64,000 bases of DNA from Bariatricus massiliensis (GTDB lineage: Bacteria; Bacillota; Clostridia; Lachnospirales; Lachnospiraceae). Both the position numbers and the translations under genes were made by a program. The stretch is taken from positions 1,189,617 to 1,253,616 of the forward strand of contig NZ_LT574838.1 of the NCBI RefSeq assembly GCF_900086725.1, in the 5' to 3' direction. The notes beneath the pieces are model-generated. The model saw only the letters and a program-made list of their open reading frames with translations, was not told the DNA's origin and searched no databases. The first letter of the stretch is position 1; each line of letters begins with the position of its first letter. Positions 7,594 through 17,455 of the stretch are shown piece by piece.

Positions 7594-10500
7594 TTAATGT
7601 TTCTTTCTTTTCCTATATCTGGAAAATCCAAGCAATCCAAGCGCTGCCACCACCAATACTGCCCACATGCTTGTATTCATTGTATCACCGGTCTGTACCT
7701 CATCTGTTGTGCTGGTCTCCGGTTTTTGACCGCCTTCCGCGGCTGGTTTGTCCGGATTTGGTTTGTCCGGATTTGGTTTGTCCGGATTTGGTTCATCCAT
7801 GTCTGGTTTATCCGGATTACTTTCTTCAGTCACCGTCACTTTGCATTGTGCCTTAAAGCCGCCGTCCTCTGTAGTCACTGTAATGACAGTCTCACCCTTA
7901 GCCACAGCCTTCACCATTCCCATCTGGTTGACGGACGCCGCCTCCGGAGCGCTGCTGCTCCATGTGACATTTTTGTTTGCTGCATCCGCAGGTGTAACTT
8001 CCGCCTGTAGTTTCACAGCAGTTCCGATTTTCAGTGTAATCTCTTCTTTATTCAGTGAAACTCCTGTCACAGCTATCTCTCCTTGCGCCGGAACCAATCC
8101 CGCAATGGCATCCAGAAGCTTTTCCGTCATGACATCTGTGTCGTGTTGTGTTGCATTTGTCAAAGCTCCAAAGCTCTTTGCCTGCTGGTAAATCTTGTCG
8201 AATTCCTTCCATGAATCCGGCGTATAGTCCTCCCGCTTCCGAGTCCCTGCGTCCTCCAGAGCTTTGTTGAATTCTGTCGTGTCCGCCGGTGTGGTCAAAT
8301 CCTTGGGCAGTACTGTTACCTTGTACTGTGCCTTCCGGTTGCCCATATTGACTGCGCCTTCTGCAAAAATAGTTCCCTCCATGGTGTACGTACCCGCAAT
8401 AAGCGGATTGTAGGAAGATGTATTCCAGATTACAGGAGCCTCGGCTTCGTTCTGGCCATCCACGGTAATCTTCACCGTCTTAGGGAATGTGATTTTGCTC
8501 ATAAGCTTCTCCAAAGATGTTCCGAACCGTACCTCTGCCTCAGGAAATTCCTCTATCGCTGTCACCATATGTCCGCTATAAATCTGCAGTTCCGCTATAG
8601 CCGCCGCATTTTTGCTTGTGGAGTCCATAACTGCATCCTCCACAATTAATTTTATGCTGTCCGCCTCTGTCTGAGGGAAGGTAAATACAAGCTCCTTTTG
8701 TTTTTCATCAAACACTGCATGCTCTATAACCATGTCATATTCAGTCTGGCCGCTTCTCTTTACAGCTATGCTGGCTCTCAGTATGGCTCCTCCTATATTA
8801 CCTTTTCTCGCCGTGCAGCGGATGGCGCTCACTGCCGTCGGCCGGTCAAATACCAGTTCTACCTCCTGAGGCATCCCCTGCTCCGGATTGGAGTAATCAG
8901 AATGCCAAAATGTATTCTCATCTCCGTCAGTCATGTTAGCCGCCGGGAAAGATGGATCCTGACTGCTCACATTAATCTGTAAGGAATCCGTAGGTACTGC
9001 CTCCGCTTTGGCAGCGCCTACTACCACGACTACACTAGTCTCATACGTAATCTCCTCTGCAGTTACCCGCACTGCAATTTCTGTCATTCCTGCACTTATA
9101 CCGGTTATTGTTCCTTCTGCATCTACTTCCGCCACCTGACTATTCTTACTTTCGTATTCGACGTCTGCGCCCTGAGGCATATCTACGTTATTGCCCTGAT
9201 AATCTACACATTTCACTGCAATGGCTGCTTTCTCATCTACCGCTATCTCTTCCTTAGCACTTGCCGTGATTCCCTTCATATCCTTTGCAGGCAAAAGTGT
9301 TCTGACATATTCCGCCTCCAGCTCGACCTCCGGTTTAAATTTATCCGAGCTCATATACTTCTTCACAGAATATAACAGCTGCTTTGCAGGCGCAGATTCC
9401 TTATTCAAAAGGTCAATAGATGAAACTACAAGCTTACCTTTTCCTACTTTTGCCTCAAAGAGCGTGCCCAGACGGTCATCCAAATCAATGGTTGGAATGG
9501 CCTGCACCATCGGTTTTAAGGACACCGGTGCGCCTTCCAACAAAATGCTGCGCGAATTGCTAACCAAATCGTACCACTGCCAGTCCGCATAGGTATCTGT
9601 CGGAAAGTCTGCGAATATGGGGTGCTCTTTATCTATGTAACATCCCAGAACATACCCGTCATTGTCAGCATTGTGGAACATAGGGCTCCAGAAATCAGGG
9701 CGGAAGGTCACAGCCTTGCTCTGTGGAAGCGCCGTACTTGTACCATTTGAAACAATCAGTACATTCTTTCCATTCTCCAGATCCTTTTTGGCCTGATTAT
9801 CGAACTGGGTGTACACGGAAACATCATCCGGAGTCTTCTCGGAAACATCATCCGGATATACCCAAACAGAGTAGTCATTGTCTCCTGTGGCGTAAGGAGC
9901 GATTCCAGCGCCCGGCTTCTCTGTCATCTCCAGTCGCAGCTTCAGTTTCTGTGCCGTCTTCACCCCACTCAAATCCGCTTCGATTGTCCCTGCTTTTGTC
10001 ACCTTGCCTTGAAGCGCTTCTATCGCCTCCAGTTCACCGGATTGAACTTTTGTTCCATCCTCCGTCTCAAGCGTCCATTTCACTCCGGTCGTCACATCTG
10101 CCGCACTGTAATTCGGGATTACGATATCTGCAGTGTAAGTCTCATTATTCTTCCAGACAAATTTAGAGAATTCTCCAAGCACCGTAAGTTCTGAGCAGGA
10201 TCTTCTGAATTCCTCCGGGGTAATATCACCCTTTGATTCCATAAATGCATCCAGCATGCCCACCAGTGCAGTTCCCTGCCCCGAGAAATCCTGAAGTCCC
10301 AGAAGCTGGAAGCCTCCCGCCCCCGGTGTCCTTAAGTATCCCTCGGTCATGTAACGATAAAGCATGGCTGATAATTCTCCTGAAGACTGGTTGAACTTCT
10401 TTGCCATGTCTCCCATGCCGCCACCTTCCAGTATCTTTTGGAAATGCTCCAGATTTCGTGGCTTCATCAGTGAATTTTTATCATAGTATTTCCGAATCTC

Positions 10501-13077
10501 TTCTTCATAGTCAGGATATACCTGAAGCTGACCCGGCTCATGTGCCAGAAACGGCACCGGCGTCCGATTCGTATTGTCCCAGTGATTCCAGTCTGTAGTC
10601 GGATCGACTCTGTGGAGATAGTTGGCTCCCCGTGTAGGCACGGATCCGGAAAATTCCACATTACTCGTGTATGCGCTCCATCCTGCGATATCCGTATAGA
10701 GTATCTCCGGTTCCAGCTCCTCACATTTCTCAAGGAAAATATTGTAATAGTAAAATCCGGGACGAAGCTCGTTGCCAAGGGCCATCATAACTGCCGATGG
10801 AGAATTTAGGAAAAATTCAGAAATCTTCACGGTTTCATTCCAGTAATAGTCAGATACCGAGGTATCGCCTTTATCAATATCACCAAACATCTTATGTCCC
10901 CACTGTGGCAACTCGTACTGTATGTACAGCCCCAGAAAATCCGCCGCTTGAAACGCTGCTTTTGGCGGTACCCATGTATGAAAGCGAACATGATTAAATC
11001 CATAGTCCTTATATATTTTCATGACCTCAAGCCATGAATCCAAATCCATAGGTGCATATCCGGTCATAGGGAATACTGCGCAGTTGATTTCGCCTCGAAG
11101 CTGTGTAGCACGCCCGTTCACAGAGAACTGCTTTCCGCCGTCTCCCACGTAGAGCGCCTCAAATTTGCGCATACCGAAGCTCTGTTTTTCCACGCTGGCA
11201 TGAACCTCTTCTCCTGCGGCTGAGCGCAGCACTGCCGTCATCTCATAGAGGTTGGGATTGAATTCATCCCATAAGAGCACACTGTCTCCCATCTTGTATT
11301 CCAAGGTCAATTCTGCTTTGTTTTCCCCCTCCGGTATCGCATAGGCGAAGCTCTGTACATCAGCAATATGTTCCCTTGACTTATTGTTATAGCTTTTTGC
11401 CCGCAGCTCTATGCTCCCACTGACAGCGCCTTCCTTTCCATCTCTTGCAACCGTCATCTTCACACGGGCAATATTGGCATCCACATCTGGACGTATCTTA
11501 AAGCTTTCTATATGTATCACAGGTGCCGCTTCAAGCTTTATCTCGCCGAGAATACCATTCCAGTTTGTCTGAGTATGCTCACTTACCATATGCCCCCATG
11601 GGAAATCCTTCTCAAACGTAGTGTACATTGCTTCTGGCATATCTTTCGGTGAATTGTCAACCTCGATGGTGAGAACATGACTCTTTCCCGCCTGTACGTT
11701 AGCAGTCAAGTCATACTCATGAGGGGCCGTATAGCTCTTTTCCTGCCCGCTTCCCACTTGATTTCCGTCAACCCACACTCTTGTCTTACGCGTACGCTCT
11801 AAGAATAAGGTGACCACTTTTCCGTCCCAGTCTGCTGGAATCTCAATCTCCCTCTGATAGGTGGCCGCCCCGGTATATACATAATCCCGGTTCAGATATG
11901 TTGGAGAAATATTGGAAGTATTATCATTTCCCTTCCCATTCTCATCCATGCTGCCCGGAAGCGTTACCGTCTCATTAAGATTCTGCGCCTCCTCCATGGC
12001 AGCCATCTCAAAGCTCCATGTCCCTGAGATGTCAATACTGTCACTCTCGTCCTCTATGATGATAGTACTCATAAAATCCGACATGGCCTTTTTCAGCTTT
12101 TGATATTCTCCAAAAAGCTTGTCCATATCCGTTTCGCTAAGTTTTGCTTCCGCCGCCGTAATTGCAGCCTGAAATGCTTCCTTGGCCTCCTCCGGGCAGT
12201 TTCCTGATTCAGTCCCCACCTGTGTTCTGGCATCCAGCGCCTTCGCCTCTTCAATTAACTGTTCAAAGTTCGCCCGGCCAAAGATTATCTGTGATGCCTC
12301 AAATGCAACAACTGCCTCCGCAAGCTCCTCAAGCGCCTGCTCTACCTGACTGTCGTCTCCTGCGAGCGCCCCCTCGGCGCTGTCAGCCGCTCCCCTCAGG
12401 GCATCTACAGCCGACTGTGGATACTGATTAAAATCCTTTCCCACTACCGCATTGTCCGCCAGCGCTCTTACTTCTTTAATCTTTTCTATTAGCTCTGCTC
12501 TCTTCTCTAAATTCACATCGTCTCCATAGACATATGCCTCAAACTCGGCAATCGCCATAAAATTGCTGCTTCCTGTTATCTTTATATGGCTGGCCTTACA
12601 GTTCAAGACAATCGTTGTCTCCGCCCCGCCTCCGTCTGTAAGACGCACATCTTTCACGGCCTCCGTGTAATTCTCACCGTCCAGACTTGTCCACACTGTA
12701 CAGAACACATTGTTAATACTTTCGTGGGCCGGATTGACATCTTTGCGTGAGGTGAGCTTGATGCTCTCTACCTTCTTGGCCTCCGCATTATCCTTGTCCA
12801 GCTGAACGCTGAACCAGTGGGGCGGAATATCATTCCCCTCCCATTGACCATGCCAGAGCGTCCCTGTATCCCCATCAATGGCCTTGTCTGCGGTATAGTT
12901 GTCCGCCCCTGCGCTGCTGGCGCTAGCGCTCATGTTTGCTTTCGGCCAGCCGACGCTCTCTGTAGCGGCCGCGGCCGAAACGCCGGTATCGTCGTCCGCA
13001 CGAGCGACCATCACATTTCCCAAAATCAGGGAAAATGTCAGCAGTGCACTTAAAAATCTGCGTGCTTTTCTTCTCAT
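7594..13077 (-). CDS. Multimodular cell-surface glycoside hydrolase, GH2-like
   Basis: This encodes 1827 residues, with GGAGGAAAAA before the ATG. Residues 1-27 are a signal peptide. Domains in order: F5/8C (~35-185), FIVAR-like helices (~185-340), GH2 jelly-roll sugar-binding domain (~350-520), Ig-like domain (~525-650) and TIM barrel (~655-950). The barrel has a GNEL motif fitting the acid/base Glu and a FLAHEPGQ Glu that fits the nucleophile. Then follow Big_2-like, a second F5/8C, Big_4-like, FIVAR and Big_2 modules, and a linker of NPDKP repeats. The C-terminus has VQTGD, a hydrophobic helix and RYRKRKKH, which looks like a sortase-type anchor without LPXTG. It probably cleaves beta-linked sugars outside the cell and feeds the nearby transporter; linkage specificity cannot be read from the sequence. 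Site C (13157-13182) suggests AraC control. Confidence 0.88.
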   Translation of the reverse strand: MRRKARRFLSALLTFSLILGNVMVARADDDTGVSAAAATESVGWPKANMSASASSAGADNYTADKAIDGDTGTLWHGQWEGNDIPPHWFSVQLDKDNAEAKKVESIKLTSRKDVNPAHESINNVFCTVWTSLDGENYTEAVKDVRLTDGGGAETTIVLNCKASHIKITGSSNFMAIAEFEAYVYGDDVNLEKRAELIEKIKEVRALADNAVVGKDFNQYPQSAVDALRGAADSAEGALAGDDSQVEQALEELAEAVVAFEASQIIFGRANFEQLIEEAKALDARTQVGTESGNCPEEAKEAFQAAITAAEAKLSETDMDKLFGEYQKLKKAMSDFMSTIIIEDESDSIDISGTWSFEMAAMEEAQNLNETVTLPGSMDENGKGNDNTSNISPTYLNRDYVYTGAATYQREIEIPADWDGKVVTLFLERTRKTRVWVDGNQVGSGQEKSYTAPHEYDLTANVQAGKSHVLTIEVDNSPKDMPEAMYTTFEKDFPWGHMVSEHTQTNWNGILGEIKLEAAPVIHIESFKIRPDVDANIARVKMTVARDGKEGAVSGSIELRAKSYNNKSREHIADVQSFAYAIPEGENKAELTLEYKMGDSVLLWDEFNPNLYEMTAVLRSAAGEEVHASVEKQSFGMRKFEALYVGDGGKQFSVNGRATQLRGEINCAVFPMTGYAPMDLDSWLEVMKIYKDYGFNHVRFHTWVPPKAAFQAADFLGLYIQYELPQWGHKMFGDIDKGDTSVSDYYWNETVKISEFFLNSPSAVMMALGNELRPGFYYYNIFLEKCEELEPEILYTDIAGWSAYTSNVEFSGSVPTRGANYLHRVDPTTDWNHWDNTNRTPVPFLAHEPGQLQVYPDYEEEIRKYYDKNSLMKPRNLEHFQKILEGGGMGDMAKKFNQSSGELSAMLYRYMTEGYLRTPGAGGFQLLGLQDFSGQGTALVGMLDAFMESKGDITPEEFRRSCSELTVLGEFSKFVWKNNETYTADIVIPNYSAADVTTGVKWTLETEDGTKVQSGELEAIEALQGKVTKAGTIEADLSGVKTAQKLKLRLEMTEKPGAGIAPYATGDNDYSVWVYPDDVSEKTPDDVSVYTQFDNQAKKDLENGKNVLIVSNGTSTALPQSKAVTFRPDFWSPMFHNADNDGYVLGCYIDKEHPIFADFPTDTYADWQWYDLVSNSRSILLEGAPVSLKPMVQAIPTIDLDDRLGTLFEAKVGKGKLVVSSIDLLNKESAPAKQLLYSVKKYMSSDKFKPEVELEAEYVRTLLPAKDMKGITASAKEEIAVDEKAAIAVKCVDYQGNNVDMPQGADVEYESKNSQVAEVDAEGTITGISAGMTEIAVRVTAEEITYETSVVVVVGAAKAEAVPTDSLQINVSSQDPSFPAANMTDGDENTFWHSDYSNPEQGMPQEVELVFDRPTAVSAIRCTARKGNIGGAILRASIAVKRSGQTEYDMVIEHAVFDEKQKELVFTFPQTEADSIKLIVEDAVMDSTSKNAAAIAELQIYSGHMVTAIEEFPEAEVRFGTSLEKLMSKITFPKTVKITVDGQNEAEAPVIWNTSSYNPLIAGTYTMEGTIFAEGAVNMGNRKAQYKVTVLPKDLTTPADTTEFNKALEDAGTRKREDYTPDSWKEFDKIYQQAKSFGALTNATQHDTDVMTEKLLDAIAGLVPAQGEIAVTGVSLNKEEITLKIGTAVKLQAEVTPADAANKNVTWSSSAPEAASVNQMGMVKAVAKGETVITVTTEDGGFKAQCKVTVTEESNPDKPDMDEPNPDKPNPDKPNPDKPAAEGGQKPETSTTDEVQTGDTMNTSMWAVLVVAALGLLGFSRYRKRKKH
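7751..7795 (-). repeat. Three tandem 15-bp units encoding NPDKP
   Basis: Three copies of TCCGGATTTGGTTTG (the last ends in GTTCA) encode the Pro-rich wall-spanning linker of the surface hydrolase. The length may vary between strains by slippage. Confidence 0.85.
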
Positions 13078-13156
13078 TTTTTCCTCCTTCTAGCTATATT
13101 TGAGTCTTAATTATTTGAATTATAACCTCTACAGATAAGATTTACATTACGGTTAT

Positions 13157-13182
13157 TTGCTCCTCTATTTATAATTTTTGCT
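13157..13182 (-). promoter_or_regulatory. AraC-type direct-repeat site, copy C
   Basis: TTGCT (13157-13161) and TTGCT (13178-13182) lie 21 bp apart around a CTATTTATA core. In gene sense the inner repeat is followed by GTAATGTA, a -10-like box. It lies 80-105 bp before the GH2-like start codon. Confidence 0.6.
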
Positions 13183-13242
13183 CTATTCCATATTATTTAA
13201 TCAGTATTTTTGTGCACTTTGTATAATCTCAGGGTCTACGGT

Positions 13243-13323
13243 ATGGGAGAAAGTTATAACCACAACGAACTGTACGACAACGTTATCCTGATCGGATTAG
13301 TTTCGCCTACAATCATAAAGTAG
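13243..13323 (+). pseudogene. Second MNT/HEPN relic
   Basis: A 26-residue scrap starts MGESYNHNELYDNVILIG. TACGGTATGGGAGAAA before and at its ATG matches the start of the 6733 relic. The YNxNExYDNVIL part matches the 7011 HEPN relic. It looks like an internal deletion joining the nucleotidyltransferase start to the HEPN partner. The rest of the 13078-13438 gap holds the copy C site and a terminator. Confidence 0.5.
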
Positions 13324-13368
13324 TCGAGGACAACTGGCTATAATATACTGCCACTACAAATAGAATAA

Positions 13369-13404
13369 ATGCTGCCCGCAGCCTAATCTGGTTACGGACA
13401 GCAT
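13369..13404 (-). terminator. Terminator after the arabinose-type transporter operon
   Basis: ATGCTGCCCG at 13369-13378 pairs with CGGACAGCAT at 13395-13404 (one mismatch). It is T-rich on both sides, so it could work in both directions. Confidence 0.65.
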
Positions 13405-13438
13405 CTTTTTGCCTTTAATTACCTTTGCTTCTCTTCAA

Positions 13439-14473
13439 TTATTCAGCGTAGCTTCCCATCTCTTCTTTGTAATTTTCCGGTGTTACTACCACTGCGTCTA
13501 CTGCTGTTTCCATCTCTACCTCTTTTCCTTCGATAAGGTCAAGCAGTACTTCTACAGAACCTGCCCCTACAGACTCAGCTGAGAAGTAAGCAGATGCCTT
13601 CATGCATGTTCCGTCAGCACCCTTGTTATTCCATTCATCTTTCGCCATGTAAGCGCCAAGGCCAACTACGCAGGCATCTTTATCAAGACCAGCGCTCTCA
13701 AGTGCACGTACCGCACCAATACAGCCTTCTTCATTAGCTCCTGTTACAATCCACTTTTTGATTTCCGGATGAGCTGTGATAACTGCTGCTGCCGCCGTGT
13801 TACCTTTGTCCGTTGTTCCGTCATAGTCAGCTTTGAAGATTTTTGCCTGATCGAATTCCGGAACTAATTCTGTAAACTTGTCAAATTCGCCTTCTGCACG
13901 AGGTACACAGCTGGAAACAGTATCCATCGTCATCAATAACATACCAACTTCCGGGTCTTCTGTGAGCTTGTTTTCTTTTGTATAGTTCGCAAGCCATTCA
14001 CCGTTTGCTTCACCTATCTTATATGCATTGATACCTACCCATGGCACAAGTTTTTTACCGGCTTCATCTTGAAGTGCATCGTCCGCCGCAACTACAGGAA
14101 TCCCTGCCTCTTCACACTTGGATACAGCCGCCTGAGACATGGTCTGGTCCGGGATACAGGTCACGATACCTGATGCATTGTTTGCAATGGCATTGTCAAT
14201 CGCTTTTAAGTATTCTTCCGGATTCATCTTTGCGTCTACATAGATGAATTCTCCTCCAGCATCCTCTACCGCCTTCTGTGCGGCTTTTCCTTCATCGATG
14301 AACCATGTCTGGTCACCTGCTTTATAGATGCCATAGACTACCAGCTTTTCGCTCTTTGCATCTTCTTTTTTCCCAGACTCCTTTTTCTCTGTTTCTCCGT
14401 TGCTGCATCCTACAAGCATAGCTCCTGTCATAGCCAATGCTAAAAGTGCCGCTGCCACTCTTTTCATTTTCAT
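13439..14473 (-). CDS. araF: Arabinose-type sugar ABC transporter, binding lipoprotein
   Basis: This encodes 344 residues. The ATG at 14473 follows GAGGAACTCTAT, and residues 1-21 form a lipoprotein signal ending GAMLVGC (lipobox Cys). The mature part has the type I periplasmic-binding fold. Its order of motifs follows AraF rather than MglB or RbsB: WFIDEGKAAQ, SGIVTCIPDQT, PVVAADDAL, KIGEANGEW, KKWIVTGANE and a VTPENYKEEM end. It captures a sugar, probably L-arabinose or a close relative, for the permease encoded upstream. It is the last gene of the araG-araH-araF unit, an order different from that in E. coli. The symbol is by similarity; ligand specificity is not proven. Confidence 0.75.
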   Translation of the reverse strand: MKMKRVAAALLALAMTGAMLVGCSNGETEKKESGKKEDAKSEKLVVYGIYKAGDQTWFIDEGKAAQKAVEDAGGEFIYVDAKMNPEEYLKAIDNAIANNASGIVTCIPDQTMSQAAVSKCEEAGIPVVAADDALQDEAGKKLVPWVGINAYKIGEANGEWLANYTKENKLTEDPEVGMLLMTMDTVSSCVPRAEGEFDKFTELVPEFDQAKIFKADYDGTTDKGNTAAAAVITAHPEIKKWIVTGANEEGCIGAVRALESAGLDKDACVVGLGAYMAKDEWNNKGADGTCMKASAYFSAESVGAGSVEVLLDLIEGKEVEMETAVDAVVVTPENYKEEMGSYAE

Positions 14474-14547
14474 ATAGAGTTCCTCCTTATAATGGGCGCC
14501 CCTGCGCCATATTTTCAACACACACTTTCGTGTGAATTGTACTGTTA

Positions 14548-15567
14548 TTAAGCTGCATTTTTCATACTTGCCGCAAGCAGTTCCTTGTCTCTCTTTTCTT
14601 TTCTGATATAGTCAAATGTCAGCGCAAACAACAACAGTGCTCCACGCGCTACATACTGCCAGAAAGAAGGTACATTCACCATGATCAAACCGGTATTGAA
14701 TGCCTGAATCAAAAGTACTCCGAGTACGGTGCCGCCCATGCTTCCCACACCGCCCGCAAAAGATACACCGCCAAGAATAACTGCCGTGATGGCATCAAAC
14801 TCCAGATTGACGTTGGCCGCGGGTTGTCCCGCGTTCATACGTGCAGAGAATACAATACCGCCCATTGACGTAAGCACACCGATTAAAATGAAGCAAATAG
14901 TAATAATCTTCTTAGGATTCAGTCCGGCAAGCCTTGCCGCCTCCGAGCTTCCTCCGATTGCATACACGCTTCTTCCAAATTTTGTCTTCGACAGAATAAA
15001 TCCAAATAAGACGAAGGATATAATCATAAGCCATACCGCAACCGGCAGCTGAAGTATTCTTAATGTTCCAAGCTTGATGAATGCAGTGTTGCTGACTGCA
15101 ACCGGCTTTCCGTCACAGATGATATAAGCAAATCCTCTTACAATCGCCTGTGTTACCAATGTTGCAATGAATGCTTCCAGCTTAATCTTGTTGACCATCC
15201 ATGCGTTAAACAAGCCTACAAGAGCGCCGGCTGCCAGTGTTACAATAATGGCGATCCACAGCGGTACACCCCAGCTCAAAAGAAGTGCCGCCATGACTCC
15301 GGAGAATGCTGCAAGCGAGCCGGGGGACAAGTCATTCTGTCCTGCGATAATCAAATATGTATGTCCGACCGCAACCACACCTACAAGAGAGGCCGCAACC
15401 AGAAGGTTGACCATATTCTGCCAGCTTAAAAAGTTGCTGTTCAAAGAGGTGAAAAGTACAAATACCACAATGATAGCTGCCATTAACACCAGTTTGTCTC
15501 CGCCGATGGCCGATACGACTTTCTTTAATCCACTTTCTTTCTTTTCCACAGTCTCTACTTTTTTCAT
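14548..15567 (-). CDS. araH: Arabinose-type sugar ABC transporter, permease
   Basis: This encodes 339 residues of the branched-chain/ribose/arabinose permease superfamily, with about nine to ten hydrophobic segments. It shows the typical GHTYLIIAGQNDLSPGS motif near residue 70 and GGSSEAARLAGLN near residue 205, the coupling region for the ATPase. The start codon overlaps the stop of the upstream ATPase gene (ATGA), so the two are translationally coupled. The protein forms the membrane channel for the sugar bound by the 13439-14473 product. Confidence 0.78.
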   Translation of the reverse strand: MKKVETVEKKESGLKKVVSAIGGDKLVLMAAIIVVFVLFTSLNSNFLSWQNMVNLLVAASLVGVVAVGHTYLIIAGQNDLSPGSLAAFSGVMAALLLSWGVPLWIAIIVTLAAGALVGLFNAWMVNKIKLEAFIATLVTQAIVRGFAYIICDGKPVAVSNTAFIKLGTLRILQLPVAVWLMIISFVLFGFILSKTKFGRSVYAIGGSSEAARLAGLNPKKIITICFILIGVLTSMGGIVFSARMNAGQPAANVNLEFDAITAVILGGVSFAGGVGSMGGTVLGVLLIQAFNTGLIMVNVPSFWQYVARGALLLFALTFDYIRKEKRDKELLAASMKNAA

Positions 15568-17069
15568 TCCTTTACTTCTCCTATCATTCCTAAACTCAAA
15601 AGCTTATCCTCGGTTGCGTCCGACGCCATGATCTCCCCTGATATCCGCAGAGATTTCATGACAATAATCCGGTCGGAAAGTCCCATGACCTCCGGAAGTT
15701 CTGACGAAATCAGAATAACGCCCAGCCCCTGCTTTGCAAATTCACAAATCATCTCATAAAATTCGGATTTGGCTCCCACATCGATTCCCTTTGTAGGTTC
15801 ATCCAGAATGAGAACCTTTGGCTGCGTCGCAATTCCTCTGGCAACGATACATTTCTGCTGATTCCCACCTGACAGCTCCACAATTTTCTTATCTGGTGAC
15901 GGAGTCTTTATCTTGAACGTATCAATTCCCTTTCGTGCTTCCGACTTTTCCTTTGCCGTACTGATAACTCCAATTGAGTTCGAGTTCCTGTCCAGCAGGG
16001 AAATGTTGATATTCCCGGCCACGCTCAAGTTGGAGACAATTCCCTGAAGCTTTCTATCCTCCGGCACAAGAACGATTCCATTGGCCACCGCCTCCTTAGG
16101 AGAACGATTTACAATCTTCTTTCCCTCCAGCCATACCTCGCCGCTCCGCATCTTATCGGCACCAATTATGGCCCGCATAATCTCTGTTCTTCCCGCCCCG
16201 ACTAGCCCTGAGAATCCCAGAACCTCACCCTTTCTCAAGGTGAAAGATACTTCTTTTACATAGTCGGAGGAAACCCCTTTGACCTCAAGCAGAATATCTC
16301 CGATCTCCTTACTCTTATCAAGCTTTGCGTAAATGTCTCCAAGGTCACGGCCCACCATCATTTGAATCAATTTCTTCTCCGGTACCTCATGGGTATTCAC
16401 TGTTGCTATGTACTGACCGTCTTTAAAAATAGCCACCTTGTCGGTAATTCTCTGTATCTCACTCATTCGGTGTGATACATAGATGATAATTTTCCCTTCT
16501 TTTTTTAACTTTTTTATAATTTCAAATAAACTGTCGATTTCTGCGTCACTCAAACTGGCTGTAGGCTCATCAAAGCAAATGACCTTTAAGTTGTCACGGC
16601 TGTAAGCTTTCATAATCTCAACCATCTGCTGATACGCAATGCTCAAGTCTTTTACCTTGGTGGACGGCTGAATGGGAAGACCAAAGTCTTCAATAATATT
16701 CTTCGCCATTTTGTTCGCCTTCGCGATGTCAATCACCCCAAGCCTGTTGGACGGCATTCTTCCCAGATAGATGTTCTCCGCCACACTCAGCTCCAGCAGA
16801 ATCTGACGTTCTTGATAAATAACGCTGATTCCCTCTTCTATCGCCTCATGGGGAGACCGGAAATGCTTCTGTTCCCCGTTCAGAAGGTATTCCCCTTTAT
16901 CTGGCTGATAATCTCCGTTCAGCACTTTTAAGAGTGTGGACTTGCCCGCCCCATTCTCCCCGAGAAATGCCAGTACCTCGCCTCCATATGCCTTAAAGCA
17001 AATGTCATCAAGTGCCTTTACCCCCGGAAAATATTTGGAAATATGCTTAAATTCAAGAATACTTTCCAT
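15564..17069 (-). CDS. araG: Arabinose-type sugar ABC transporter, ATPase
   Basis: This encodes 501 residues with two ABC domains, as usual for monosaccharide importers. The start at 17069 is set by GGGAGGAAAGAG; an in-frame ATG 54 nt further upstream lacks such a site. The first domain has Walker A GENGAGKST (~35-43), Walker B VICFDEPT and signature-like LSIAYQQMVEI. The second has LSGGNQQK and Walker B VLILDEPT (~410-440) but a modified Walker A (GLVGAGRTE), which is normal for the family. It powers uptake of the sugar. It is first in the araG-araH-araF operon, with site D at 17195-17220 upstream. Confidence 0.8.
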   Translation of the reverse strand: MESILEFKHISKYFPGVKALDDICFKAYGGEVLAFLGENGAGKSTLLKVLNGDYQPDKGEYLLNGEQKHFRSPHEAIEEGISVIYQERQILLELSVAENIYLGRMPSNRLGVIDIAKANKMAKNIIEDFGLPIQPSTKVKDLSIAYQQMVEIMKAYSRDNLKVICFDEPTASLSDAEIDSLFEIIKKLKKEGKIIIYVSHRMSEIQRITDKVAIFKDGQYIATVNTHEVPEKKLIQMMVGRDLGDIYAKLDKSKEIGDILLEVKGVSSDYVKEVSFTLRKGEVLGFSGLVGAGRTEIMRAIIGADKMRSGEVWLEGKKIVNRSPKEAVANGIVLVPEDRKLQGIVSNLSVAGNINISLLDRNSNSIGVISTAKEKSEARKGIDTFKIKTPSPDKKIVELSGGNQQKCIVARGIATQPKVLILDEPTKGIDVGAKSEFYEMICEFAKQGLGVILISSELPEVMGLSDRIIVMKSLRISGEIMASDATEDKLLSLGMIGEVKE

Positions 17070-17194
17070 CTCTTTCCTCCCTTTCTTATCGTGTATCACT
17101 TCGGAGACTTTTGTTCTCCGCATTCAGACTTCCTTGTCAATTTGTATGTTAAAGCGATTATAGTACATATTTTTTTGTGTATCATTACTGAAAC

Positions 17195-17220
17195 TTGCCT
17201 ATCCATTTAAAAAAATTGCT
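17195..17220 (-). promoter_or_regulatory. AraC-type direct-repeat site, copy D
   Basis: TTGCC (17195-17199) and TTGCT (17216-17220) are 21 bp apart around CATTTAAA. In gene sense the inner repeat is followed by GTAATGATAC, a -10-like box. It lies 126-151 bp before the araG-type start. A separate 13-bp palindrome, TTGCATTATGCAA, lies at 17276-17288. The rest of 17070-17524 is AT-rich with no gene. Confidence 0.6.
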
Positions 17221-17455
17221 TTTTATTTTCATTCTCTCTTTGATTATCCTTGGCGGAAGTAATATTTGCATTATGCAAAATTGCTGCGGTCTTTATAAAT
17301 CTTGCTTCGCTGTTATCATACCTATATATTTTCCTTGTATCATTTTTATCGTCATTATAATCTGTTAATTATTGATTTTATTATTTATTTACAATTAATT
17401 CTTTATGATTTTATTAATTTTCTCTCACTTTAAACATATATCTGTTTTCTTATGC

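Noticed and set aside
7751..7795. CRISPR-like or minisatellite repeat
   Set aside because: The three 15-bp units are in frame and encode the NPDKP linker of a surface protein; there are no spacers and no cas genes.
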